64,000 nucleotides of DNA from assembly GCF_014697355.1 (NCBI RefSeq), contig NZ_JACJRQ010000012.1:62001-126000 (forward strand), in the 5' to 3' direction. Each line of letters begins with the position of its first letter. Within the stretch, counting starts at the first letter, position 1. Both the position numbers and the translations under genes were made by a program. The notes below the pieces were generated by a model that worked only from the letters and a program-made list of their open reading frames with translations, made no database searches and was not told the origin of the DNA. Source of the stretch: Nostoc calcicola FACHB-3891. GTDB taxonomy: Bacteria > Cyanobacteriota > Cyanobacteriia > Cyanobacteriales > Nostocaceae. Positions 27,918 to 35,750 of the stretch are shown one piece after another.

Positions 27918-28952
27918 TCAGGGCTTGATTTCTGGTGGGAGTATAGCAGCATATTCTTCAGGAGTAAGTGTTACATCTTTGACATTAATCTTTTTAGTGA
28001 TGAATTTTTGCTTATAAAACAAGTCAGATATCTCTTGCTGTCCTGCTATAACCTTATCGGTAATCGGTCTGATGCCAAAACCCCGACGCTTGACTATTGT
28101 TTCTAAGGTTAGTAAATCAAGCTTGGTATCACGCCCGACAATTTCGGCAACTTCTCGCGTATTTGCTTTAGACCATTTGCCTAATTTGTGAACTTCTTCA
28201 AGGAGAATTTTTATTAGCTCAGGGTTTTCTTTCACGAAGCTGCGTGCAGCTATCCAATAGCCTCCTTGGGTTGAAAGTCCTTTAGCATTACGAAGAATCC
28301 GAACTTTTTCTGTTCTCTGAAATATAGCCAGGTGGGGGTCACCTAGCACAGCTGCATCAATGCTCTTACGCGATAATGCTGCACGAGTTTCTGGTGCTAT
28401 CAGATTGAGATGTTTGACATCTTTTAGCTCTAGTCCTCCTTCTTGTAAAGCTTTAACCACAAAGTATTGACTAGCAGTAGCCCTTTGAAAGGCAATTCCC
28501 TTACCTTTTAAATCAGCTATAGTTTTGATGGGGGATTCTTCTGGTACTACGATCGCCGAACCTTCACCAGTACCCGGTATAGTATTAGCAAGAAGAACAA
28601 AGGGAATACCAGTTGCTTGGGCAAATATGGGTGGAGTTTCACCAACAGCACCGACATCCAAACTGCCCACATTTATTGCTTCTAAAAGCTGTGGCCCAGC
28701 TGTAAATTGCGCCCACTGCACTTGAATACCCAAGGGATTCAAGCGTTTCTCTAAAACTTGTTTACTTTTGGTGATATCCGCAGCAGTAAAGTAGCCAATT
28801 CTTAACACTTTTGCCTTAATGCCATTAGGAACTGCAACTGCCGCCTTTTCTCCTGTATCTGGTGCTTTACAACTTACTAAAGTTGTGGAGAGAGTAAATA
28901 CTCCAGCTACTAATAAAATTAGAAAGTTGCGTTTTCTAGATATTGCCACCAT
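27918..28952 (-). CDS. Aliphatic sulfonate ABC binding lipoprotein (SsuA-like)
   Basis: 344 residues. The signal ends in LVSC (lipobox, Cys28). It carries VLRIGYFTAADI, LLEAINVGSLDVGAVGETPP, IADLKGKGIAFQRATASQYF and KSIDAAVLGDPHLAI, the classic SsuA pattern. It likely binds alkanesulfonates in the periplasm. Immediately upstream (28984-29143) is a decayed copy of its C-terminal end, so this locus once had two tandem copies. No SsuB or SsuC gene is present in the window. Confidence 0.9.
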   Translation of the reverse strand: MVAISRKRNFLILLVAGVFTLSTTLVSCKAPDTGEKAAVAVPNGIKAKVLRIGYFTAADITKSKQVLEKRLNPLGIQVQWAQFTAGPQLLEAINVGSLDVGAVGETPPIFAQATGIPFVLLANTIPGTGEGSAIVVPEESPIKTIADLKGKGIAFQRATASQYFVVKALQEGGLELKDVKHLNLIAPETRAALSRKSIDAAVLGDPHLAIFQRTEKVRILRNAKGLSTQGGYWIAARSFVKENPELIKILLEEVHKLGKWSKANTREVAEIVGRDTKLDLLTLETIVKRRGFGIRPITDKVIAGQQEISDLFYKQKFITKKINVKDVTLTPEEYAAILPPEIKP

Positions 28953-28983
28953 ATTTTGCTACCAATTTTTTCATGTTTAACTT

Positions 28984-29143
28984 TCATTGCAAATCTTCAG
29001 GCTTAACATCTGATGGAGTATGAGCAGCATATTTTTCAAGGCAGAGAGTTGCATCCCTAACATTAATTTTCTTGGTGATGAATTTTTGCTCGTAGAACAA
29101 GTCAGCAATTTTCTACTGTCCTGATAAAAATTCTTCACTCAGG
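28984..29143 (-). pseudogene. Second SsuA-like copy, C-terminal remnant
   Basis: The minus strand reads LSEEFLSGQ-stop-KIADLFYEQKF, then ITKKINVRDATLCLEKYAAH and a tail to the stop at 28984. The intact neighbour has VIAGQQEISDLFYKQKF and ITKKINVKDVTLTPEEYAA at the same place. One in-frame stop (29113-29115) and loss of everything upstream make it a pseudogene from a tandem duplication. Confidence 0.85.
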
Positions 29144-29250
29144 GGAAATTTTTTAGTAATATTATTTACGTTAATATCGTATTACATTTTGAAGTGCGGA
29201 ATGTGGGTTATATGTAAAGATAGTTTTACTAAAAATGCCCACCCTACTGC

Positions 29251-30066
29251 TTAATCATTTACGCTCACAAGTTTGGGCAATTTAGTGACAGGGATATCCA
29301 AGAAATAAGATAAAACTTCTTGCCGCCAAGTATCGTAAAGTATTGGCAAATCATCAATTTCAATCCCAATAGCTTTTTGACTCAACCGCCAATGATCCCA
29401 AAGATAAGGATTTCGTCGGCGTTGACCTTCTTCATCAGCTTCTAGAACCTGTGCAACTAAATCCTGTTTTTCTGTTGGCGAAGCTCGATCGAATTTACGT
29501 TGCCACCAGTCTACAACTCCCAGGCGATGGGCTGCTTCATCTGGCAGAATTCTTTCTGCGGCGTACTTAGCTGAGTCTGGGTCATTGATTTTGCTGGTAC
29601 GACTATTGATGAATAGCAAAGCCACAATATGAAGTTCATAGTGCAACTCAAATGCTAAAAAGCCTTGCCAATTACGAATGGGTAAATCACCCATATAATC
29701 CCAATGCTTTTGTACTTGCTTTTGAATATCCTCAATCGGGTTTCGTCCTGATATCGCTTGCGCTCTTAAACGAGTATTTTGGGCGTGTGCGCCATCATCC
29801 CCGATTTGTCTACTCAAAAATAGCTGTAATTCTGGGTCGGGTATTTGGTCTATTATCTTAGCGCAGGCTTGCACAATAAATAGGTCATGGGCTGCACCAG
29901 CAACACGGAAACGGTAGAAATTCTCTTTTTCTTCTTCAGTTTCTGGTGGTCTGGGTTCTTCTAGTCGCTTTTTTGGTAAGTAAGGGGCGTGTTTATCAAG
30001 CAGTTTGTCAAAAATTTCCAGTTCTAAATCAGTAGTCCAAGCTGGACGAGTAAGTATTGCAGTCAT
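29251..30066 (-). CDS. Ferritin-like (putative di-iron) protein
   Basis: 271 residues from ATG 30066 (an in-frame ATG 45 bp upstream is possible). All-helical. Candidate metal ligands are spaced as in four-helix di-iron proteins: DDGAH (D-x-x-H), FELHYELH, and PDEAAHRLGVVDWW (E-x-x-H). No signal peptide. It lies between an LLM monooxygenase gene (65 bp upstream) and SsuA-like genes on the same strand. Family not recognised by name; di-iron binding and an oxygenase or redox role are inferences. Confidence 0.65.
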   Translation of the reverse strand: MTAILTRPAWTTDLELEIFDKLLDKHAPYLPKKRLEEPRPPETEEEKENFYRFRVAGAAHDLFIVQACAKIIDQIPDPELQLFLSRQIGDDGAHAQNTRLRAQAISGRNPIEDIQKQVQKHWDYMGDLPIRNWQGFLAFELHYELHIVALLFINSRTSKINDPDSAKYAAERILPDEAAHRLGVVDWWQRKFDRASPTEKQDLVAQVLEADEEGQRRRNPYLWDHWRLSQKAIGIEIDDLPILYDTWRQEVLSYFLDIPVTKLPKLVSVND

Positions 30067-30130
30067 AGATTTTCGTTTATAAGTGGTGATGGAGCATAGG
30101 GATTCAATCAAAAATTGTTAGCCCCTATTT

Positions 30131-31201
30131 TCAATTTGCAATTGCTTTTTCTCTATCTTTTGTTAATGCCCGAACTCGCGGCATAATCTCCGCAGAAAAA
30201 CGCTCCATTTCTGTAGAAAAGGGCTGGAATTGCAGCATGAAAGTACCGACTCCTACTTTGGTAAATTCAGCAATTCGATTGGCTACAGTTTCATAACTAC
30301 CAACTAGTCCTGCTGCTGTACCGCCATTGCTCCCCACACCAGGGTACTTAGCCATATTTTTGAACATTACTACTTCTGAATCTACTCCTTTGAGAAGTTC
30401 GGAGCGATCGTCTTGTGCGAGTACCATTGCTCTTAAATTTTGATATTCTGCTTGTGCTTCTTCGTCTGTTGGTCGAGCAATAACAAAGGCCGACATGGCG
30501 AAGCCCAGAGGTTGAGCGTGAAACTTAGTTTTTTTCGTAACTTGAGCAATAGTTTCGCGGATGACTTCAATCGGACGACCGTTGAGGAAAAAGGTATGCG
30601 CTTCTTTTGCAGCTAGTTCTTGGGCTGGTTCTGACTCTCCGCCTACATAGACGCGCGGATATGGTTTGGCTATAGGTGGTGGACTGAACTTTAAGTCATT
30701 AATCTGAAAATAGTCACCGTGAAAGTTAACTTTTTCTCCACTCCACAGAGCTTTGACAACTCTAATCCATTCGTCAGAATATCGATAACGTTCATCATGG
30801 GGAAGGAAGTTGATCCCTGGTTTTTCCATTTCTGGTCTGAACCAAGCACTGACTAAGTTAATCGCAAAACGTCCGCCACTAATTGCATCAATACCTAAAG
30901 CCATCTTTGCTAAGACGGCAGGATGAAATAGTAATGGTTTAACTGCTGCAATAATCTCGATAGAGTCTGTCGCTTCTGCAAGTGCTGCTGCGGCTGTCCA
31001 GGTTTCTAGCTGGTCAAGTTCTTGGTTCCTGGGATTGATGATATGTTGCGCTATTAAAGTTGTGGTAAATCCGCACTTTTCGGCCAATTGGATGAGGCTC
31101 TTGGCTCGTGAGTAACTAGCGTCACGAGGTTCAAGAGGATGGTTCATTACGCCGCAGTTACCGTAAACGGGAATCCAAATCCCATAGCGTGGTTCAGACA
31201 T
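30131..31201 (-). CDS. LLM-class flavin monooxygenase (sulfone/sulfonate type)
   Basis: 356 residues, luciferase-like TIM barrel. YGIWIPVYGNCG at the N-terminus, RFAINLVSAWFRPEME (flavin loop), HDERYRYSDEWI and RVYVGGESEPAQ are conserved with the divergent paralogue at 31402, with well over half of the residues identical by eye. Closest in style to SfnG-like dimethylsulfone monooxygenases and SsuD. It needs reduced FMN from an unlinked reductase. It is the first gene of the long minus-strand run. Confidence 0.9.
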   Translation of the reverse strand: MSEPRYGIWIPVYGNCGVMNHPLEPRDASYSRAKSLIQLAEKCGFTTTLIAQHIINPRNQELDQLETWTAAAALAEATDSIEIIAAVKPLLFHPAVLAKMALGIDAISGGRFAINLVSAWFRPEMEKPGINFLPHDERYRYSDEWIRVVKALWSGEKVNFHGDYFQINDLKFSPPPIAKPYPRVYVGGESEPAQELAAKEAHTFFLNGRPIEVIRETIAQVTKKTKFHAQPLGFAMSAFVIARPTDEEAQAEYQNLRAMVLAQDDRSELLKGVDSEVVMFKNMAKYPGVGSNGGTAAGLVGSYETVANRIAEFTKVGVGTFMLQFQPFSTEMERFSAEIMPRVRALTKDREKAIAN

Positions 31202-31401
31202 AGCTTTCTCGAACCTTGATAATTAGGTGCTAAAAGTTGATTTTGCACCAATTTAAACTACGGTTACTTAATCGAGTTACTGTAGTATACTATGAGATTT
31301 GCACAGATAAGCATAAAAAACAAGGGGGGTATTAGAGATTAAGTTACTCATCTTTGGGGAAACTCCAGTGAGATGCCCCTCATATCCTTAAGGAGGCAAG
31401 A
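31202..31401. promoter_or_regulatory. Divergent promoter with TAGTATACTA palindrome
   Basis: A 200-bp region between two LLM genes that diverge from each other. A perfect 10-bp palindrome TAGTATACTA lies at 31283-31292. A related AGTAT-c-ATACT motif occurs at 32507-32517 ahead of the flavoprotein gene. It is a candidate binding site for a sulfur regulator, by inference only. AAGGAGG at 31389-31395 is a strong ribosome-binding site for the plus-strand gene. Confidence 0.45.
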
Positions 31402-32463
31402 ATGTCAGAACCTCGATACGGTATTTGGTCGCCTGTGGGCGGTAACTTTGGCCCTCTCAATACACCAGATGAGCCGATTAATGCTAGTTATGAACGCACG
31501 CGATCGCTAGTATTAGAAGCAGAACGTTTAGGATATGTCACAACCTTAGTAGCACAGCACATTGCCAACCCCCGCAGTTTAGATTTAGAACAGTTAGAAA
31601 CTTGGACAGCTTGTGCAGCCTTAGCAGAAGCCACAGAAACTATAGAAATTATCGCCGCAATCAAACCTTTATTATTTCATCCCGCTGTTCTAGCTAAGAT
31701 GGCCTTAGGAATTGATGCTATCAGTCGCGGGCGTTTTGCCATAAACCTAATTAGTGCTTGGTTTCGCCCAGAAATGGAGCGTACTAATATCCCCTTCCCT
31801 CCCCATGATGAGCGTTATCGCTACTCTGGTGAATGGTTGCAGGTTGTTAGAGCTCTGTGGAGTGGCGAGAGGGTAAACTTCGAGGGTGAATATTTCAACA
31901 TCAAAGATTTGAGCCTACGACCCTTATCTGTTGCTCAACCCTATCCTCGTATTTATCTAGGAGGCGCATCAGACCCAGCGCAGATTTTAGTAGCCCAACA
32001 AGCTGATGTTTATTTCATTAACGGTCAACCAATTGAAGATGTCCGTAAAGTAATTCAACAAGTTTCAAACCGTCCCCGTTCCTTACATCAACCAGTCCGT
32101 TTTGGTCTATCAGCCTTTGTTATTGCCCGTCCTACAGACGAAGAAGCACAAGCCGAACTCGAACGACTCATGGCACTGCAAAAGCTAGAAGGACAATATA
32201 AATTAAGCGTTGCCAAAGGAGTTGACCCAGAAGCCGTTATGTTTCAACTCTTTGCCAAAAATCCGGCTGTTGGCGGCAATGGTGGCACAGCCGCAGGATT
32301 AGTTGGCAGCTATGATACTGTAGCCACTCGCGTTGCAGCCTTCGTTGATGCAGGTATCGATACTTTCATGTTGCAATTTAATCCCTTTGTGCGAGAGATG
32401 ACACGCTTTGCCGAAGAAATTATGCCTCGCGTGCGACACTTACAAAAAATTCCCACCAGATAA
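31402..32463 (+). CDS. LLM-class flavin monooxygenase, paralogue
   Basis: 353 residues; paralogue of the gene at 30131, beginning with the same MSEPRYGIW. Conserved blocks RFAINLISAWFRPEME, HDERYRYSGEWL and RIYLGGASDPAQ. The ribosome-binding site AAGGAGG is optimally spaced. Transcribed away from its paralogue, together with or just ahead of the AprA-like flavoprotein and ferredoxin genes. Likely C-S bond cleavage of a sulfone or sulfonate with FMNH2 and oxygen. Two paralogues imply different substrates. Confidence 0.9.
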   Translation: MSEPRYGIWSPVGGNFGPLNTPDEPINASYERTRSLVLEAERLGYVTTLVAQHIANPRSLDLEQLETWTACAALAEATETIEIIAAIKPLLFHPAVLAKMALGIDAISRGRFAINLISAWFRPEMERTNIPFPPHDERYRYSGEWLQVVRALWSGERVNFEGEYFNIKDLSLRPLSVAQPYPRIYLGGASDPAQILVAQQADVYFINGQPIEDVRKVIQQVSNRPRSLHQPVRFGLSAFVIARPTDEEAQAELERLMALQKLEGQYKLSVAKGVDPEAVMFQLFAKNPAVGGNGGTAAGLVGSYDTVATRVAAFVDAGIDTFMLQFNPFVREMTRFAEEIMPRVRHLQKIPTR

Positions 32464-32506
32464 TAATTAACTTGCAATACTTAATGTTCGATAAACTAAC
32501 AATTAG

Positions 32507-32517
32507 AGTATCATACT
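32507..32517. promoter_or_regulatory. AGTAT-c-ATACT inverted repeat
   Basis: A perfect 5-bp-arm inverted repeat around one base, 139 bp ahead of the flavoprotein start codon. Its half-site equals that of the palindrome at 31283-31292. Possible operator shared by the two divergent sulfur units. Confidence 0.35.
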
Positions 32518-32655
32518 AACTGTCATTCATTTTATATACTCATTGTGTATTATGCAGAGTTCATCTCCTGCATAATTAGTCCGACAAAACAGCACTCATT
32601 CATCACAAACAAATCAGCGGCTATTGCTAAGGCAATATTAAAAAGGAGAAAAAAA

Positions 32656-34302
32656 TTGCTAACAGAAAATGAACTACAACTAAGTGCTGACGTGCTGGTA
32701 ATTGGTGGTGGCCCGGCCGCAGCATGGGCAGCATGGGCAGCAGCATCTCAAGGTGTCAAAGTCATCATTGCTGATAAAGGTTTTCTAGGTACAAGCGGTG
32801 CTGCTGCGGCTAGCGGTAATGGCATCATGGCTCCTTCTCCAGAGCATTGGGACAAAGTTGTATCAGAACGTTATCGCGTAGGGAAAGACCTTGCTAACTT
32901 ACGTTGGATAGAGCGTGTAGTTGAAAAAACTTGGCTGAGTTTGCCCTTATTAGAGGATTGGGGCTATCGTTTCCCTAAAGAAAATGGGGAATCTGTGCGT
33001 CAGAGTTATTATGGCCCGGAATATATGCGGGTCATGCGGAAAAACCTGTTGCGTTCTGGAGTACAAATTCTCGACCAAAGTCCGGCTTTAGAGCTTTTAT
33101 TGGCTGAAGACGGCTCTGTGGCAGGAGCAAGAGGCGTACAGAGGCAACATCATCGTTTTTATAGCGTTCGTGCTGGTGCAGTAGTCTTAGCCAATGGTGG
33201 TTGTGCATTCTTGAGTAAAGCATTAGGTTGCAATACTAATACAGGTGATGGAATGCTAATGGCAGTAGAGGCTGGCGGCGAACTATCTAGTATGGAAGCT
33301 TCTAATCACTATGCAATTTCAACTGCTTTTAATGCCACAGTGACAAGGGGTGTTCCCTTTGGCTGGGCTAGTTACACCGATGAAGCAGGTAACGATCTTG
33401 GTGGTTATATTAACGGTCGTCGCGATCCTGCGTTCCTCCCTAATGCCCTGATGAAAGGCCCCGTTTATGCTCGTTTAGATAGAGCCACAGATGAAGTCAA
33501 AGCAGTGATTGAAAAGTCTCATTTCATTGCTTTTCTACCATATAAAAAGGCTGACATCGATCCCTATACAGAAAGAGTACCTGTAACACTGATTTTAGAA
33601 GGGACAGTCCGGGGGACAGGTGGAATTCGGATTATCGATGATAATTGCGCTACAAAAGTGCCTGGACTCTATGCTGCTGGAGATGCTGCATCGCGGGAGT
33701 TTTTAGCTGGGTTAGCTTCTGGTGGTGGTGGTCCTAATGCTGCTTGGGCAATCTCTACAGGACAGTGGGCAGGAGAAGGGGCGGCTGCTTTTGCGAAGAG
33801 TTTGGGCGCACGTGCAAATGAACGGGTTGCACGTGCAGCTGGTCAAGTGGGAATGCGCTCAAACTCCCCCAAGCCTGAAACATTCGATAGCGATGCAATT
33901 GTGCGCGGTGTCCAAGCCCAGATGTTCCCGTTAGAGAAAAATTACTTGCGTTCGGAACAGAAACTTCTTGATTCCCTCGCCAAATTAGAAACACTGTGGC
34001 AGCAAGTACAAGAAAATCCAAAACAAGATACTGTGCGCGATATAGAATTTTCTCGTCGCGCAGTTGCTCTGACTGCTGTCGCGCGATGGGCATATTTTAG
34101 TGCTTTACATCGCACGGAAACTCGTAGCGAACATATTCGGGTGGACTATCCCCAGACCGATCCCGATCAGCGTTATTATCAAGCCACAGGCGGCTTAGAT
34201 AAGCTTTGGGTAAGGCGCGATTGGATTACGGATGCTCCTACTACTCCTGCTACGCCACCAATACAAACCACTCAAACCACACCCATTGTATCAAAGTTGT
34301 AG
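32656..34302 (+). CDS. AprA-like FAD-dependent oxidoreductase
   Basis: About 548 residues of the fumarate reductase/succinate dehydrogenase/APS reductase flavoprotein superfamily. The start is probably TTG 32656, because AAAAGGAG lies 7 nt ahead and the FAD motif DVLVIGGGPAAAWAAWAAAS follows about 12 residues later; an in-frame ATG at 32545 would add an unconserved leader. Other features: GTSGAAAASGNG, CNTNTGDGMLMAVEAGG and GTGGIRIIDDN with VPGLYAAGDAAS. The ferredoxin gene begins 13 bp downstream, so the pair resembles AprAB. Substrate unknown; assimilatory sulfur handling inferred from neighbours. Confidence 0.85.
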   Translation: MLTENELQLSADVLVIGGGPAAAWAAWAAASQGVKVIIADKGFLGTSGAAAASGNGIMAPSPEHWDKVVSERYRVGKDLANLRWIERVVEKTWLSLPLLEDWGYRFPKENGESVRQSYYGPEYMRVMRKNLLRSGVQILDQSPALELLLAEDGSVAGARGVQRQHHRFYSVRAGAVVLANGGCAFLSKALGCNTNTGDGMLMAVEAGGELSSMEASNHYAISTAFNATVTRGVPFGWASYTDEAGNDLGGYINGRRDPAFLPNALMKGPVYARLDRATDEVKAVIEKSHFIAFLPYKKADIDPYTERVPVTLILEGTVRGTGGIRIIDDNCATKVPGLYAAGDAASREFLAGLASGGGGPNAAWAISTGQWAGEGAAAFAKSLGARANERVARAAGQVGMRSNSPKPETFDSDAIVRGVQAQMFPLEKNYLRSEQKLLDSLAKLETLWQQVQENPKQDTVRDIEFSRRAVALTAVARWAYFSALHRTETRSEHIRVDYPQTDPDQRYYQATGGLDKLWVRRDWITDAPTTPATPPIQTTQTTPIVSKL

Positions 34303-34315
34303 TAGGAGCAATATC

Positions 34316-34657
34316 ATGATTGAGCTTGTCAGCCATAAACTCTGTATTAATTGCAATCTGTGCGTTCAAGTTTGCCCTACTAATGTCTTTGATGCAGTTC
34401 CCAATCAACCACCCGTGATTGCTCGCAAGGAAGACTGTCAAACTTGTTTCATGTGTGAGGCATATTGTCCTGCGGATGCGCTATATGTTGCACCCCAATC
34501 TCACACTGAGATTGCAGTCAATGAGGATGAGTTGATTGAAAGTGGTATCATGGGTGAATATCGTAAGATATTGGGTTGGGGATATGGCAAAAAAAATAAT
34601 AGTGAATTAGATACTGCCCATAAACTACGCCAACTACCGCGCCCTTATCAAAGTTAA
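34316..34657 (+). CDS. 2[4Fe-4S] ferredoxin, AprB-like
   Basis: 113 residues from ATG 34316 (TAGGAGC ribosome-binding site; the frame is open further upstream but overlaps the flavoprotein). Two cluster motifs are visible: C-I-N-C-N-L-C-V-Q-V-C-P and C-Q-T-C-F-M-C-E-A-Y-C-P. A C-terminal tail of about 45 residues (GEYRKILGWGYGKK) goes beyond a simple bacterial ferredoxin and recalls the AprB tail that wraps around AprA. It is the likely electron partner of the flavoprotein encoded just before it. Confidence 0.9.
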   Translation: MIELVSHKLCINCNLCVQVCPTNVFDAVPNQPPVIARKEDCQTCFMCEAYCPADALYVAPQSHTEIAVNEDELIESGIMGEYRKILGWGYGKKNNSELDTAHKLRQLPRPYQS

Positions 34658-34777
34658 TTTTAGTAGGTAGGCGATCGCACTTTATCTTCTGTTTTGAGGA
34701 ATGCGATCGCTGATATCTTCTTTCGTTATTTATGAAACACCAAGGGTAGTACTCATCGTTCGCGTAATAGGATTTGA

Positions 34778-34880
34778 CTAAGAGGAATTATCCACCAAGT
34801 CGCTATAAATATCAGGAGACAGCCCTAGTAAGCTAATAATTTCTTGCTGTAGAAGATTTAAAGGTGGTACATTTCAAGGG
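34778..34880 (-). pseudogene. Possible gene 3' fragment
   Basis: The minus strand reads VPPLNLLQQEIISLLGLSPD then IYSDLVDNSS and a stop at 34778. It looks like an amphipathic coding end but has no start and no recognisable family. A very short fragment. Confidence 0.25.
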
Positions 34881-35206
34881 GCGAAAATCGCCTCTAAACC
34901 CAGCCAGCTAAAGGTGTGAGGGGCACAGACCCCTGGAAAAATTTGGGTGCTTATTGAGAATGAACTGTACAGTTATTAAGCAGATATTTGTTAGGTACAG
35001 TTTAATGGTAAAAAAGAACGGTCTCGTAAATTGAACCAGACCGTCAGGATAATGTTGCTTTGATTTTATCAAATTTACTGGAAAAATACCTAAATCAATC
35101 ACAGTTAATCACTTTGAAATTGTTCGTGTGGTTGTTACAGAATCAATCATCTAGTAAGACTGGAAAGGCTGGCAGCAACACTACCATTACCAATCCAGCA
35201 AAATAG
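34881..35206. other. Non-coding gap
   Basis: AT-rich with no credible ORF; the minus-strand 64-codon frame at 34908-35102 has no conserved character. Together with the fragments on either side this forms a 1.1-kb gene-poor stretch after the sulfur island, suggesting a decayed locus. Confidence 0.5.
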
Positions 35207-35428
35207 TCGGAGGCGACATTTACAAAGGTTTTTAACACTAAATGCCTTGAGTGTAGTAATGAGAAGCGTCACAGTAATTTCTGGATAGGTTTATATGGTC
35301 AAAATTGGATAGTAGCTTGGCATGAGTGTCAAGCATGGGTCGAGGAACTGGTCGCTTTGAGTCGCAATAAGCAAGCATATTATCAGCAAGGTTTAAAGGC
35401 GATGAAGCTTATACAGCAAGCTCTTTAG
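35207..35428 (+). pseudogene. Possible gene remnant
   Basis: An open frame without ATG reads through C-L-E-C-S-N-E-K-R-H-S-N-F-W-I-G-L-Y-G-Q and on to QAWVEELVALSRNKQAYYQQ with a stop at 35426. It looks coding in composition but no family was recognised. It might be a 3' fragment of a decayed gene. Confidence 0.3.
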
Positions 35429-35750
35429 CTCGCTTGTCGCCCCTTGAAGGTAAAACCATACCATGATTAATTTCTACAGTGCGTAAGTCCTTGAATTTAA
35501 AAAACAACAGCCACATGCGTGAGTTTCCCGTTGAGCAAAGTGACAAATTTAATGGACAATAACAGTTAGCTCTAGTCGTGTCAACGTAGATAAAATTGTT
35601 GACAAAGAATTCTTCAGCAATTGGGAGACAAAGAGGAGAATAAAACTCCTAACTTTTGTACAGACGCGATTAATCGCATCTCTACTCCTAACTCAGCACT
35701 CTTGTAAAACAAAGAGCGCAGACAGAAAAGCAAAGATTCTATCAGTCACT

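Noticed and set aside
34908..35102. 64-codon minus-strand ORF
   Set aside because: No ribosome-binding site and no conserved features.
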